The notes: generated by a model from the sequence alone, not told the origin. A stretch of DNA of 45,812 bases from Saprospiraceae bacterium (GCA_021299835.1 JAJTER010000013.1:1-45812); one strand, 5' to 3'. Counted from the stretch's first letter, positions 1-11,800 are shown. Program-made: numbers and translations.

Positions 1-447
1 TTTCATAAAATACGAAGATGTCTGATACCCCTTGATGGTTAAAGACTTAATAAGCTTCAATCCATCTTTTTCGATATTTCCTCCCTCGATAAAGGCATTT
101 TTAAGCAAAACAGTTCGTTGTTCTGTATTACAGACAGCAAAAGATACGCCTGATGCGGCGATAGATTGATTTTCTAAATATTTCAACGCTGTTTCCGCAG
201 TACTTTGCTGATCTTTAGTTACACAATCCTGTAACATTATTTTAACGTATTCCGGAACGCCCAATGAAACCGCACCTGGCGTTTTCCCTTCAGGAATGAT
301 GATATCTATTGTGGCATCCAGCGTATTTGTCAAGATTAAAGGCGATGATAAAGCATTAACATTCACTGACGCATTTAACATAGAATGTAAAAAAGGCAGG
401 CCACTGGTTAAAACAGCTATCTGCCGAATCATCTTTCTTCTTTTCAT
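1..447 (-). CDS. Gluconate 2-dehydrogenase subunit 3-like protein (partial, C-terminus off the left edge)
   Basis: Reading the minus strand from ATG at 447-445 gives 149 codons with no stop before the window edge. The N-terminus has a basic start (MKRRKMIRQ) followed by a hydrophobic stretch to about residue 30, a signal-like or degenerate Tat-like leader. The body carries the family signature IIPEGKTPGAVSLGVPEYVK (about residues 70-89) and then IMLQDC, and near the edge LTIKGYQTSSYFMK, all typical of the gluconate_2-dh3 family. Known members are small periplasmic subunits that accompany a GMC-type sugar dehydrogenase; that partner would be expected just beyond the left edge on the same strand (inference). 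It is divergent from the PSD1 gene, with about 104 bases between them. Confidence 0.8.
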   Translation of the reverse strand, partial: MKRRKMIRQIAVLTSGLPFLHSMLNASVNVNALSSPLILTNTLDATIDIIIPEGKTPGAVSLGVPEYVKIMLQDCVTKDQQSTAETALKYLENQSIAASGVSFAVCNTEQRTVLLKNAFIEGGNIEKDGLKLIKSLTIKGYQTSSYFMK

Positions 448-551
448 TTTTTTTCCTAAATAAATTTTGATGACAAAATAAACAGAATTATTTATATTTA
501 GGAGAATATGTTTTACCTTTTCATAAAATACGTCATTTGAACAAAAAAGCG

Positions 552-3314
552 ATGAACAGAAGAATTTTTAATTCTTTAAGATGGGCATTTCCCATGCTAA
601 TAGTTGGTGGAGTCATTTTAATTTTTCCTGACATTTTTTCAGTGAAGGATAAAGACTCCTTTTATGTGGAGGAAGTAAAGCCTATCATCAATAAAAAATG
701 TATTTCCTGTCATGGCGGCGTGAAACAAAGTGCTGGATTTAGCATGATGAATCGGGCTTCATTTTTCAAAAAGAATGAATCCGGAAAACCCGCTATTGAT
801 ATATCAAATCCCTCTCAGAGTGAGCTTTTGGCTCGTATAAATCATGCCGATCCCATGGAACGAATGCCTTCAGAGGGAAAACCTTTGAGTTCCAGAGAAA
901 TAAAAATATTTGAAAAATGGGTGGATTTGGGCGCACCCTGGGGTGAACATTGGGCTTACAAGGCACTATCGCCAGTGAAAATTCCATCTAATACCAGCTG
1001 GATGGGTATTTTTGGTGGAAATAAAGAAAAAGAAAATGCCGTAGACGCATTTATCCAACAAAAATTAAATGAAAATAACTTAAAACTCAATCCCGCTGCA
1101 GACAAGGAAACGTTGTTAAGAAGGGTAAGCTTAGATCTGATTGGCGTTCCGGCGCCAAAGGATATTGCGGATAAATATTTAAAAAGTACTTCGCCTGATG
1201 CCTATAAAATGTTAGTGGATGACCTCCTTAAACTACCTCAATTTGGTGAAAAATGGGCCTCCGTTTGGTTGGATATTGCCCGTTTCGCAGATAGTAAAGG
1301 GTATGAAAAAGATGGCAACAGGCAAATTTGGAGATATAGAGATTGGGTTATACAGGCCCTTAACAAGGATATGCCTTATAATCAGTTTATTACAGAACAA
1401 ATAGCGGGTGATTTATTGCCCAATCCCAAGGATGAGCATTTTATAGCAACTGCCTTTCATAGAAACACTCCAACTAATGACGAAGGAGGAACGGACGACG
1501 AAGAATTCAGGACTGCTGCGGTTATCGACAGGGTGAATACCACTTTTGAAGGCCTTATGAGCACTACCTTTGCCTGTACTCAGTGTCATGGACATCCTTA
1601 CGAAGACATTAAGCATGAGGAATATTTTCAGTTTTTAGCTTTTTTTAATAATACCCGGGATGAGGATACCGTAGAAGAGTTTCCCGTAATCAGGCACTAT
1701 GAAAAAACCGATAGCTTACAACTTTTAGATTTGGTGGCCTGGGTTAAAAAAACCGCTACACCTAAAAGAGCCGATGAAATTTATTCATTTCTGAAATTTT
1801 TACAACCCCTGGTTTATGCCACTCACGCTGATCTTTTTGTCAATAGTGAGTTGTACGATACAAAATATCTGGTTTTTAGAAAAAAGAGTTCAGCGAGAAT
1901 AAAAGATGTGGTTTTAAATGGCGAAGTCAGATTTATAGCCCAGCAAAGAGGAAATAGTAAAAAAGGAAAATTAACCATACGCCTGGACAGCCTTCGTGGA
2001 AAAGTATTAGGGCAGTTTAACATTCCCTCCACTGAAGGTAAATGGGCATTCACCCCATTTGAGATTCAGCCTGTTTATGGAAAACATGATCTATATTTCA
2101 GCTATGAAAATGCATCGCTGACCTCCGATACTGAGTCTGGTTTTACTCTAAATTCTTTTCATTTAGATCATGCCTTTCCTGGAAACGAAGGAGATCCCTC
2201 TAAAAAAACAATGGATAGTTTGTATTGGACTTTATTAAGAAAAAATCCACCAAACACCCCTATTATGATGGATAATAAGGCGGAAAATGTGAGGAAAACC
2301 CAGGTATTCATACGGGGAAACTGGAAAGTTAAAGGCGAAGTTGTTTCTCCGGGCATACCAAAGGTTCTCAGTAATTCCTTTAATTTGACGAAACCGAATC
2401 GCATGGGCATGGCAGAATGGATGACAGATAAACGTAATCCATTGGTTTCAAGAACGTTGGTGAACAGATTGTGGGAACAACTTTTTGGCACAGGCATAGT
2501 GGAAACTTTAGAGGATTTTGGATCACAAGGTACCCTGCCTTCTCATCCGGAATTATTGGATTATTTGTCCTGGCAGTTTATGAATAAACATAGATGGTCT
2601 ATCAAATCATCCCTGAAAGAAATCGTTCTTTCACAAACCTACAGGCAATCATCGGTGGTTACCACTGAAAAGCTAAAAAAAGATCCGAATAACCGTTTGT
2701 TGAGTAGAGCCCCCAGGATAAGATTAAGTGCGGAACAGGTGCGAGATCAGGCATTACACGTTGCTGGACTTCTTAGTAATAAAATGTACGGGCCATCCGT
2801 AATGCCTTATCAACCAGAGGGAATATGGGCCAGTCCTTATGACGGGAACAAATGGAAATTAAGTGAAGGTGAGGACAAATACCGACGCTCTATTTATACC
2901 TATTATAAGAGGAGCAGCCCCTACCCTTCCCAGTTAACTTTTGATGGTACGGGTCGCAATGTATGTAACGCAAGGAGGATAAGGACAAATACCCCTTTAC
3001 AAGCCTTAGTTACCTTGAATGACCCTGTTTTTATGGAAGCAGCGACGCATTTTGGTCAAAAAATGTTGGAAAATCCTGGTTTGTCTGTAAATGATCGGAT
3101 ACAACATGGGTACCATATTTTACTAAATAAGCCCATTTCCCCTACCCTTTTACAACCTCTGGTAAAACTTTATAAGGATTCAAAAGCATATTATAAATCT
3201 CATTCTGAACTAGTTAATGAAATTCAGCTTGAAAATCCAGACGTTGAAGATGCTGCTTTCGCGTTAGTTGCCAATGCAATGTTAAATTTAGACGTAATCA
3301 TCACTAAAAATTAA
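552..3314 (+). CDS. PSD1 family protein: cytochrome c-like domain with DUF1549 and DUF1553
   Basis: This is a large exported protein of the Planctomycete-type PSD1 architecture. A membrane span lies at about residues 9-27, then a haem-binding motif CISCH (about 50-54), then DUF1549, which ends in a second CxxCH motif CTQCHGH (about 342) followed by the family's [15 protein letters not shown] pattern. The last third is DUF1553, with [18 protein letters not shown] and [19 protein letters not shown] chose ATG 552; the frame also allows TTG 537, which adds only five residues and has no better upstream site. It is the first gene of a rightward set, 8 bases before the DUF1501 gene, and the pair PSD1-DUF1501 is a standard neighbour arrangement. 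The families are recognised, but the substrate is unknown; a role in periplasmic oxidation of sugars or sugar-like compounds is inferred from neighbours. Confidence 0.85.
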   Translation: MNRRIFNSLRWAFPMLIVGGVILIFPDIFSVKDKDSFYVEEVKPIINKKCISCHGGVKQSAGFSMMNRASFFKKNESGKPAIDISNPSQSELLARINHADPMERMPSEGKPLSSREIKIFEKWVDLGAPWGEHWAYKALSPVKIPSNTSWMGIFGGNKEKENAVDAFIQQKLNENNLKLNPAADKETLLRRVSLDLIGVPAPKDIADKYLKSTSPDAYKMLVDDLLKLPQFGEKWASVWLDIARFADSKGYEKDGNRQIWRYRDWVIQALNKDMPYNQFITEQIAGDLLPNPKDEHFIATAFHRNTPTNDEGGTDDEEFRTAAVIDRVNTTFEGLMSTTFACTQCHGHPYEDIKHEEYFQFLAFFNNTRDEDTVEEFPVIRHYEKTDSLQLLDLVAWVKKTATPKRADEIYSFLKFLQPLVYATHADLFVNSELYDTKYLVFRKKSSARIKDVVLNGEVRFIAQQRGNSKKGKLTIRLDSLRGKVLGQFNIPSTEGKWAFTPFEIQPVYGKHDLYFSYENASLTSDTESGFTLNSFHLDHAFPGNEGDPSKKTMDSLYWTLLRKNPPNTPIMMDNKAENVRKTQVFIRGNWKVKGEVVSPGIPKVLSNSFNLTKPNRMGMAEWMTDKRNPLVSRTLVNRLWEQLFGTGIVETLEDFGSQGTLPSHPELLDYLSWQFMNKHRWSIKSSLKEIVLSQTYRQSSVVTTEKLKKDPNNRLLSRAPRIRLSAEQVRDQALHVAGLLSNKMYGPSVMPYQPEGIWASPYDGNKWKLSEGEDKYRRSIYTYYKRSSPYPSQLTFDGTGRNVCNARRIRTNTPLQALVTLNDPVFMEAATHFGQKMLENPGLSVNDRIQHGYHILLNKPISPTLLQPLVKLYKDSKAYYKSHSELVNEIQLENPDVEDAAFALVANAMLNLDVIITKN

Positions 3315-3322
3315 GCCGCGAC

Positions 3323-4700
3323 ATGAATAATAAAAGATTGAGTCTTGCCGAAGAAGCCCATTTACTGGATGCACAACTTGCCACCCGCAGATTGTTTTTA
3401 AAACAATGTTCTATGGGCTTAGGTGCTTTAGCTTTTTCACCTCTTATCAACGCGTGCACAAGTGATGCCAACGGGTCTTCCAACACTTTGTTCGATCCAA
3501 CAAAGCCGCTTCTTCCCAAAACACCCCATTTACCAGGGAAGGCCAAATCCGTGATTTATCTTCACATGGCCGGAGCCCCATCGCAATTAGAATTGTTTGA
3601 CTATAAACCCGAACTCAAAAAACTGGATGGACAGCTTTGCCCGGAATCCTTGTTGAAAGGGAAAAAATTTGCCTTTATCAGAGGCGTTCCTAAGATGCTG
3701 GGAACCATTGGTGAATTTAAACAAAGAGGGCAATCCGGTGCCTGGGTATCTCATTATATGCCTCATCTTGCGGGTGTTGCAGACGAATTATCCTTCCTAA
3801 AGGCCGTTCATACCGATCAATTTAACCATGCACCTGCTCAATTACTCATGCAAACGGGTTCGGCCAGACTTGGACGGCCAAGTTTAGGCTCCTGGGTCAC
3901 GTACGGATTAGGTTCGGAAAATGCTAATTTACCCGGTTTTGTTGTATTAACCTCCGGAGGTCAAAATCCGGATGCAGGTAAATCCGTTTGGGGCAGTGGA
4001 TTCTTACCCTCTGTTTATCAGGGTGTTCACTGCCGTTCTCATGGTGAACCCGTTCTTTATCTGGACAATCCGGCCAATGTAGATGGTAATATGAGGAAAG
4101 CGTCCATAGATGCTATCAATCAGGCCAATAAAGAGACTTATAAAGAATTTAATGACCCTGAAACTTTATCCCGGATTTCCCAATATGAAATGGCCTTCCG
4201 TATGCAAATCTCTGCACCCGATGTCATGAATATTTCCGATGAACCCGCCTATATTCATGAAATGTACGGAACGGAACCTGGAAAAGAGAGTTTTGCAAAT
4301 AATGTGCTCCTGGCAAGAAAATTGGTTGAAAAAGGCGTTCGATTTGTACAATTGTTCGACTGGGGTTGGGATGTCCATGGCAATTCCACTGATACCTCCC
4401 TGGAAATAGGTTTGGTAAACAAATGTAAGCAAATAGATAAAGCAATTACCGCCCTCATTCTAGATTTAAAACAACGTGGACTTTTGGAGGAAACCTTGAT
4501 TGTCTGGGGAAGTGAATTTGGTAGAACGCCCATGCATAGGATTTTATCCTGTCGATGGTAAAGTTTCTGTCTATGATGTTCAGGCTACTATCCTTCATTT
4601 GCTGGGCTTTAATCATGAAACATTTACTTATCCGTTCCAGGGAAGACCCTTCAGATTAACCGACGTTGAAGGGACCGTAATAAAACCTATATTAAGTTAA
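3323..4700 (+). pseudogene. DUF1501 protein, disrupted by an internal frameshifting deletion
   Basis: The first frame (3323-4561, 412 codons) begins with a twin-arginine leader ([10 protein letters not shown] at residues 22-23) and reads as a normal DUF1501 protein of the alkaline phosphatase/sulfatase-like fold up to SEFGRTPM (about residues 397-404). It then runs out of frame into MHRILSCRW and a stop. The expected C-terminus appears immediately in another frame: [20 protein letters not shown], then [20 protein letters not shown], ending at 4700. Intact family members normally have roughly 40-50 residues between these two blocks, including a GRDHH-type motif with probable metal ligands. That segment is missing here. 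The junction is near 4535-4546. The lesion probably inactivates the protein, unless it is an assembly error. The next gene starts 4 bases after the remnant's stop, so the operon spacing is preserved. Confidence 0.82.
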
Positions 4701-4703
4701 ATT

Positions 4704-5627
4704 ATGCATAGCAGAAGAAAATTCCTGGCTCAATCTCTTACAGCCACCGCAATACCATTATTGGGTATGACTGATACATTTCCGTACGCTTCGAATGATT
4801 TTTCGACCCCTGTTTCCGTTCCGCTCTATATTTTTGCTACGAACTGGGGCTTTAACGGAGATTTAGTCTCCTTTTGTCAAAAAGCAAAAGCAGCAGGGTA
4901 TGATGGAATTGAAATGTGGGTACCTGGAAATGCAACCCAAAGGGACTTACTCCTTAAAACAGTAGCTCAATTTGACTTAAAATTAGGATTACTTACCGGG
5001 AGTGGAAAATCAAATTTTGAGGAACACCGAAATGAATTCCGTCAACAGATAGATTTGGCGATAGCCATGAAACCTGTTTATATAAATTGTCATTCAGGGA
5101 AAGATTATTTTACCCTATCACAGGCTAAAGATATTATAACAGATACGATTTTACCAGACAAACAATCGGGTATTCCTATTTATCACGAAACGCATAGAGG
5201 TAGAATCTGCTATAATATTCCTACTACCCAAGCCCTTTTAAGCGACATTCCGGAGATGAAATTAACGTTAGACATTTCCCATTGGTGCGTAGTTCATGAA
5301 TCTTTATTGAAGGACCAAAAAGAGGCTGTTGCTCAGGCTTTATCAAAAACAGGTCATATTCATGCCCGGGTTGGACACCAGGAAGGTCCACAAGTAACTG
5401 ATCCACGCGCACCTGAGTGGCAAGATGCTTTTATGGCTCACTTGGCCTGGTGGGATGAGGTAGTCAAAATGAAAAACCAACAGGGAAATGCTATTACTAT
5501 ATTGACAGAATTTGGTCCGCCAATGTATCTGCCTGTCGTACCATATACACAACAACCTCTTGCCAATCAGTGGGATATAAATGTATATATGTTAAATTAT
5601 CTTCGAAACCGATATCAAAAAAAATAA
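4704..5627 (+). CDS. Tat-exported sugar phosphate isomerase/epimerase-like TIM-barrel protein
   Basis: The protein has 307 aa. It opens with a twin-arginine signal (MHSRRKFLAQS, RR at 4-5) and a hydrophobic stretch to about residue 25, so export in folded form is likely. The body follows the xylose-isomerase-like TIM-barrel (AP endonuclease family 2) pattern: AGYDGIEMWVPGN near the first strands, then YHETHRGRICYN, LDISHW and ILTEFGPP, which supply the Glu/His residues that bind the divalent metal in this superfamily. It sits 4 bases after the DUF1501 remnant and 5 bases before the next gene's ATG. Its neighbours suggest work on an oxidised sugar or sugar-like compound in the periplasm, but the actual substrate cannot be read from sequence. 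Confidence 0.8.
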   Translation: MHSRRKFLAQSLTATAIPLLGMTDTFPYASNDFSTPVSVPLYIFATNWGFNGDLVSFCQKAKAAGYDGIEMWVPGNATQRDLLLKTVAQFDLKLGLLTGSGKSNFEEHRNEFRQQIDLAIAMKPVYINCHSGKDYFTLSQAKDIITDTILPDKQSGIPIYHETHRGRICYNIPTTQALLSDIPEMKLTLDISHWCVVHESLLKDQKEAVAQALSKTGHIHARVGHQEGPQVTDPRAPEWQDAFMAHLAWWDEVVKMKNQQGNAITILTEFGPPMYLPVVPYTQQPLANQWDINVYMLNYLRNRYQKK

Positions 5628-5632
5628 ATCCT

Positions 5633-6983
5633 ATGGGAGTTTTACATCCCCTTGTCATACATTTTCCCATTGCTTTGTTGCTATTAGCCTTTTTTTTTAG
5701 AAATCTACGGACTTAGCGCAACGGGTAAAAAGTACAAAGCATCTATTCCCCTTATCACCTTTTTAGGAGGCATTGGTGCCGTTTTTTCCGCATTGAGTGG
5801 CTATTTTTTAATGAATCAGGGTGATTACGAGGTTTCATCTGTGGAACTTCACAGAAATTGGGGCATAGCCCTGGCCATTGGATCTGCTCTATTAATCGTG
5901 TTATACCGATTTCCTCCTAAAATTCCCCATATTCATCTTCTTGGACAGGGAGCTTTAAGTATTTTGGTTTTAGTTACCGGTCATTTAGGTGGAAATTTAA
6001 CCCATGGGGAAGATTTCTTAACGTTAGATAAACCTAAAAAAGAACCGAAGCAAATCGTTCTTAATCAGGATGCGTTGGTTTATGCAGACATTATTGCTCC
6101 CATTTTTGAAGAAAAATGTGTTGCCTGTCATGGTAAAACGAAACAAAAAGGAAAGTTAAAATTAGACCAAATTGAAAATGTATTAAAAGGAGGTAAAAAC
6201 GGATTTTATCATGGTAGCGAAGAGGGAAAAATGGCTTTAATGTCACATCGAATGAGGCTCCCTTTGTCTGATAAGCAGCACATGCCCCCAAAAGGAAAAA
6301 CACAACTTACTGAAAAGGAAATAGTTATTATAGAAAAATGGTTGTCCTTAGGCGCAAGCCCAAAATTATTACTGAAAGACTTACAACTAACAGAAGAAGT
6401 TGTTTCAGCTTCAATGGAAGAAAAAAATATGGCTAAAACAGCTGATTGGCCCTTAGTCCCTGACTTAGCTGCTGTGTCCGAAACCATGCTAACTCCTTTA
6501 AGAGACAGAGGTATGGTGGTGTTACCCTTAGCCAGTGGTCATCCGCTTCTTCAGGTAAATTGCCAGTCCATTTCCGATTTTAGCGACAAGGATGGAGAAC
6601 TATTTAAAGGATTAGAAAAAAATATTGCTTCTATCAGACTGAGTGGTACCAAGATTTCCGATAAAAGCCTAAAATGGATAAGTGGATTACCTAACCTCTC
6701 CAAACTTTATCTGGATAATACATTGATTACAGATGAGGGCATTGCTTTATTAAAAAATACCACAGAACTAAGATATTTGAACCTGGTGGGAACGAGTATA
6801 ACTGAAAAAGGATTGCGTACTTTAAGCTCATTACCCCTTTTAAAATCAGTTTATTTATATCAAAGCGAAGTCAAAATAGAAGACATGGCTGAAATACAGC
6901 AACGAATGCCTAAGGTTTATTTTGATTTAGGTGGGTATAAAATAGATACGTTAACGATGGAGGTTAGAACCGAAGAGAAATAA
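5633..6983 (+). pseudogene. DUF2231 membrane / cytochrome c / leucine-rich-repeat protein with a one-base frameshift in a T9 run
   Basis: From ATG 5633 the reading is MGVLHPLVIHFPIALLLLAF, the classic start of a DUF2231 membrane protein, and it reaches a stop about 7 codons after a run of nine T (5690-5698). Removing one T gives an uninterrupted continuation LEIYGLSATGKKYKASIPL, which joins the long frame ending at 6983. The continuation has three further hydrophobic spans, a haem motif CVACH (C codon at 6117) in a PSCyt1-like domain, and a C-terminal leucine-rich-repeat domain (from about 6610). The intact protein would be a membrane-anchored cytochrome, a plausible electron acceptor for the neighbouring periplasmic enzymes. 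The lesion could be a true mutation, a sequencing error in a homopolymer, or a site where polymerase slippage restores the frame. The longest remaining single-frame ORF could begin at ATG 5793. Confidence 0.8.
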
Positions 6984-7010
6984 GATTCTCTCCGGTTCTT
7001 AGTCTTTTTT
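6966..7010. terminator. Bidirectional hairpin terminator between convergent genes
   Basis: Bases 6966-6979 pair with 6986-6999 (13 of 14 positions, one A/C mismatch) around a six-base loop, followed on the plus strand by a T-rich tract at 7003-7010. The stem overlaps the last codons of the cytochrome-LRR gene and abuts the stop codon of the leftward gamma-glutamyltransferase gene, so it can serve both. Confidence 0.7.
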
Positions 7011-8844
7011 ACCAGCCAATGCCGTAATCTTCTCCAAAATGACTACTTCCACCCCAGAAAGAGCCATGTTTATGGTCAAAATAAATGGCATTAATAGGGC
7101 CGGATGTTTTTCTGTCAAACTCCAGCAAATAACCTAGTTTTTTGAGTTCCCTTCTTGTCCAATCAGGCGTTTGTTCATTCACTAACAAGCGACCAGGTTC
7201 AGAAAGATGTTTATCGAAAGAACTTTTCATTTGAAAAGAGTTCACATTTGGCGCTTCACAAGCCTCTTGTACATTCATTTCAAACTCCACCATATTCAGG
7301 AAAAACTGTAAGAGATTCTGGTCTTGAGAATCACCGCCCTGAACGGCAAAAGAAACAAAAGGAATATTATTGCGCAAAGCCAAGGTTGGCGTAAGGGTAA
7401 CGCGGGGACGCTTGCCAGGTTCTAACACATTAAACGGATTATCAGCAGCATCTAATACAAAGGCCTGCATTCTTTGACTTAATCCAATGCCTGTATTTCC
7501 AGCAACACAGGCGGGAATCCAACCACCACTTGGAGTCACACTCACTACCCAACCCTCTGCATCGGCAGTTTCAATAGAGGTTGTTCCGGCAAAAAATCCT
7601 TCCCTATGTTCCTCAGACATTATGGAGGAATGCGAATTTTTATATTTTTCTAATAAAGATTTAAACGGATTAACTTTTTGCTCAAAAGGATATGGATCAC
7701 CAGGACCTGCCAGCGTATCATTTCGATCGTATTGAATACTTTTCGCTCTTTCCCTTGCATACGCTTTCGATAATAATCCATTGATGGGTTCCGATGGGGA
7801 AAAATCGGGATCTCCATAATAAAAATCTCTGTCAGCGAAAGCGAGATGCATGGCCTGGCAGATGGTATGAATATATCTGGAGGAATTATAACCCATTGAT
7901 TTTAAGTCGAAATTTTCCAGGATATTCAGCGCTTGTAGCATAACGGGCCCTTGGGTCCAGGTGGTTAATTTATAAACATCGATGCCTCTGTAATTTACAG
8001 AGACGGGCTCTTCCAATTTAACTTTCCATTTTGCGAGGTCCTCCATAGTTATCAATCCACCCTGTTCTTGCACACCCCTAACGAACTCTACGGCAATATC
8101 GCCGCGATAAAATCTATCATAAGCAGCCTGAATAGCTTCCTTTCTGGATTTCCCCAGTTTTAACGCAGAAGATTCAGCTTCCACCAATTTTGAAAGCATT
8201 TCAAAAAGATCTTTTTGAACAAAAATCTCTCCACCTTCAGGTGCTTCCCTGGGTTCGTTCAGATGAGGAAGAAAAATCTTTTTTGAATAAGGCCAGTTTT
8301 TAATTCGCGCCTTAATTTTTTCAATCATATCAGCGGTAGAAGTTTCCATGGGATAACCTTCAGCCATTTGCATAGCAGGTTTCAGCACTTGGGCCAAAGA
8401 CATGGTACCATATTCGCTCAACATAGTAAATAATCCACCAGGAGTACCAGGGGTAACGGCTGCGAGCGGACCATAGGCGGGAGGTATATCATAACCTTTA
8501 GATTTATAAAATGCGGGAGTGGCACCTGTTGGCGCAACACCTAAAGCATTAACGCCCATTACTTTACCTGTATTAGGATTATAAATAAGGGCTTGAGTTT
8601 CTCCGCCCCAACTAAGAACGTCCCACATGGTAGCCGTTGCCGCAAGCATAGCACAGGCAGCATCCACCGCATTTCCCCCTTGTTGAAAAACCGTTGCTCC
8701 AGCCGTTGCAGCTAAAGGTTTACCTGTAATGGCCATCCAGTGTTTACCATGAATAACAGGTTTTTGTGTGGTCTGAGCCAGTACAAAACCGACTTGAACC
8801 AGACACAGAGTAGAAAAGGAAAAAATAATTTTTTTAAGTGCCAT
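7009..8844 (-). CDS. ggt: Gamma-glutamyltransferase family protein
   Basis: The precursor has 611 aa with a signal peptide (about residues 1-23, cleavage after LAQ). The family pattern is clear: GGNAVDAACAMLAATATMWD near the N-terminus, TPGTPGGLFTML at 131-142, and the autoprocessing site AGTTSIETADAEG, where T421 is the expected N-terminal nucleophile after self-cleavage into large and small subunits. The small subunit contains GKRPRVTLTPTLAL (477-490). Known members transfer or hydrolyse gamma-glutamyl groups of glutathione and related peptides in the periplasm. The length is normal. The gene lies 30 bases downstream of the STAND NTPase gene on the same strand and could share its transcript, though nothing functional links them. 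The residue after the TT pair is Ser rather than the common His, and the expected glycine-pair region is GNTGIGL, so substrate preference may differ from classical GGT. Confidence 0.87.
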   Translation of the reverse strand: MALKKIIFSFSTLCLVQVGFVLAQTTQKPVIHGKHWMAITGKPLAATAGATVFQQGGNAVDAACAMLAATATMWDVLSWGGETQALIYNPNTGKVMGVNALGVAPTGATPAFYKSKGYDIPPAYGPLAAVTPGTPGGLFTMLSEYGTMSLAQVLKPAMQMAEGYPMETSTADMIEKIKARIKNWPYSKKIFLPHLNEPREAPEGGEIFVQKDLFEMLSKLVEAESSALKLGKSRKEAIQAAYDRFYRGDIAVEFVRGVQEQGGLITMEDLAKWKVKLEEPVSVNYRGIDVYKLTTWTQGPVMLQALNILENFDLKSMGYNSSRYIHTICQAMHLAFADRDFYYGDPDFSPSEPINGLLSKAYARERAKSIQYDRNDTLAGPGDPYPFEQKVNPFKSLLEKYKNSHSSIMSEEHREGFFAGTTSIETADAEGWVVSVTPSGGWIPACVAGNTGIGLSQRMQAFVLDAADNPFNVLEPGKRPRVTLTPTLALRNNIPFVSFAVQGGDSQDQNLLQFFLNMVEFEMNVQEACEAPNVNSFQMKSSFDKHLSEPGRLLVNEQTPDWTRRELKKLGYLLEFDRKTSGPINAIYFDHKHGSFWGGSSHFGEDYGIGW

Positions 8845-8874
8845 CTTAGTTAAATGTTAATTTTAGAACGTTCC

Positions 8875-11800
8875 TTAATTTCTTTTCGCCAAATCGTTAA
8901 TGTAATTTAAAAGATCTTCCGCTGTAATAAAATATTTTTTCAGTGATCCATTTTCATCTGCGCAGAGTAAATAATCCACGCCATTTTTATTTTGCTGAAT
9001 AGATATATCCCAAATCCAACTATTATTTTCAACCAATTTAACCACGAAAGAGTTAGGATTTGTAAGAGAAAGATCTACGAATTGAACTGATTTATCCAGA
9101 CTGGCAGAAAAAAGTTTTCCTTTAAACAGTTCCATTTTAGTAATTTCAGCATTGTGATAAACAAACTTTTGAGAAGGAAATATTTCTGGATTCTGGAGGA
9201 AGGCATTTAAAGGAAATAGAAGAATTTTCCCATTTTTACATCCAAGGGAAACTATATTTTCTGAAATTTCAATTGCCGACACAGCGTGGGTAAATTCCCC
9301 TTTACCTATGGAAACCAGTAGATTAACCTCCTCACCTGGTTTCCAGGTATAAAGTCCTTTACGTGTTGAAATCAAAAACTCCGCTCTTCCTGTCATTGGA
9401 TAAATGGCAAGTAAATCGTCTTTTAGTACAGATTTGGAAAGGACTCCTTTTTCCAAAGAAAAGATTGTCAATTCATTTTGCCCTGCAAACAAAAAGGTTC
9501 CGTTTTGAAAAGAATTAAACAGCGAAACTGCGGGTTTTAATGAGGAGGAACTGACAATCTTTACAGGAGGTTTTCCAGGATAGATAGCATACACAATGCC
9601 ATCGAACGTACCCATTAAGGTACCACTTTCTCCTTTTAAAGACAACATGGTTCTTACTCGTTGCCCTATACTTGATACATTTTGCTGAGTATTTCTAAAC
9701 AATTTACCCTCATCACCTGCACAAAGGAAACCGCCATTATTGACTAAAACAGATCTAAGTCCGGCATTAGATTTTATTAATTGAGACGAAATATTATTCT
9801 TTACTTCTAATTTTCTTGAAGTCAGATTTAATAATTTGAAAAGGCTGTTATTAGGAGAAACAACCCCATCAACTTTAAGAGAAAACGCATCATAATTAGT
9901 AACCACGGAATTTAATCTGGCTATGAGTTCCAATGGATTTTCAGAGGCTGCCATTTCGCTGTTGAGGGCAAAAAGCTCATTTTTGATATTACTAAATTTC
10001 TCCCGATCCGTTGCTTTATTGGTAGCGATAATTTCCTTTTCCTTGGCGGTCTCCGCCTTAGATTTTGCTATTTCAGTTTCCTTAATTTTAGTTTCAAGTG
10101 ATTGATTTTGCGATTTAATGGTAGTTGCAGATTTTTCTAACAGAGATCCTTTACGTATCAAATCAACATTTTGATTTTTTATGGTTTTTTCCTTAATCAA
10201 TAATTCATTAACATATTTTTCCTTTTGAGCTAATGTCCCGTTAAGACTATCTTGTGTCTCTTGCAGAGACGAATTTAATTTTTCGATTCGCTTTTTTTCC
10301 TTATCTAAGTCTTCTTGTGCCTTTACTGCTATTTTTCTTTCCTCTACGGCATTTAGATATAAGGAAGACACCACGGTAAGAATAAGGAATGCAAGAATAA
10401 CACCAATTAACATATTGCGTCGATATCGCTTTATCTCATTTTTCCTTGCATTTTCTTTTAATAACAACTCATTTTTATAAGTATTATAGCTCAAAGTAAG
10501 ATAATCAATGGCATTCTGATAACCTGGAACAAGAAACTCACCCCAAATTTTTGTCGGTTGATTATTTTGATACCATTGCCAGATAAAATCCAGGTCAGGT
10601 GGTCTGAGCAAGGAGGTTTTCCCCTCATCATACCTTAATTGATCGGTTATAAGACTTTTATAAATATCCCTGGATTCTTTTTCTTCTCCCAGCCAGGTTC
10701 TAAATCTATCCCAATGAATAAAAATATTTTCATTTTTCAAAAAAACAAGACTATTCCTATGATAGATTTTGTTAGAATTTCCATGTAACAGAGATACATT
10801 GGGAGGTAAAATATCTAAAAACTTTCGTTCGCCTTCAAAAAGGTCATTTAACAACAATGAAATTTCATCTATTGAAGCCTCACAGATAGAGCTTAGATGA
10901 GTTAATGTCTGGGGTTGAGTAAGCTTCCCCAGAGAATCTTCGGAAAGCATGGATTTAAACAATTTTTCAAAAACATGCTTTTGCCTGGTATCTAGGCAGT
11001 CATAATGATTTTCCAAATGTACAGCAAAACAGTGTTGCAAATTTCCCGCTTTGGTCAAATCTTCTGGTTGAATGACCATATCCTCTTGGTCTCTATCTTG
11101 AAAAGTCGTCCATATTTTAAACATCAGGAACTGAAGATTTGGCAAAAGGCGCATATCGGATCCAAACTGAGCAAGAAGGGAATCCATCGATTCCCCGCTA
11201 ATACTTAAGTTTGTACCTGACAACGGATTGACTATCAATCGTTTTACATCGACACCATTTATTCTGGGAAGAAGGTATTGACCTTGGTTCAACAAGTCTT
11301 GCAAACGGCGGTAAGGAGATATGTCAATAATATTTTCTGCACCCAACGCAATAACCACATATACGGCAATATCTTCTGCAAAATTAGCGCCTGTAATAGC
11401 ATTAATATATTGGTTGGTTTCTTCATTAAGAACAGCAGCATTATTAAATTGATTGTTATGTAAAAACAAGTCTTCAAACTGATCGATAATGATGATAAGA
11501 TTTTTTTTTCCAAAAATTTCCGAACGTCGATATATAGATTCCAGTCCTGAAATTCCCTCATTTAGGTTCTTCTCTATCCATAAACTTTGCTCCGGTGTGG
11601 ACTTTACGGAGGGGTTTAATAAATTATTTTCCGACAAGGCGTAAGCAAGATTCTGAATGGGTGCTAATCCAGGTCTGGTATTACATATCACCCATTCCTT
11701 ACCAGCAAGACCGTTATGACCCTTCCTAAGGGCCGGAATGAGGCCAGATTGTAAAAAGGATGACTTTCCTGAACCAATCTGACCAGTTAAAGCGATAAAT

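Noticed and set aside
465-500. Promoter-like TTTG and TATTTATA boxes before the PSD1 gene
   Set aside because: The second box matches the Bacteroidota pattern poorly, and the region is too AT-rich to distinguish it from background.
1-532. 14-base repeat TTTCATAAAATACG at 1-14 and 519-532
   Set aside because: The first copy is coding sequence, the word is AT-rich, and no further copies or symmetry were seen; probably chance.
537-551. TTG start for the PSD1 protein
   Set aside because: ATG 552 is in the same frame only five codons later and starts a normal signal-anchor; the TTG adds nothing recognisable.
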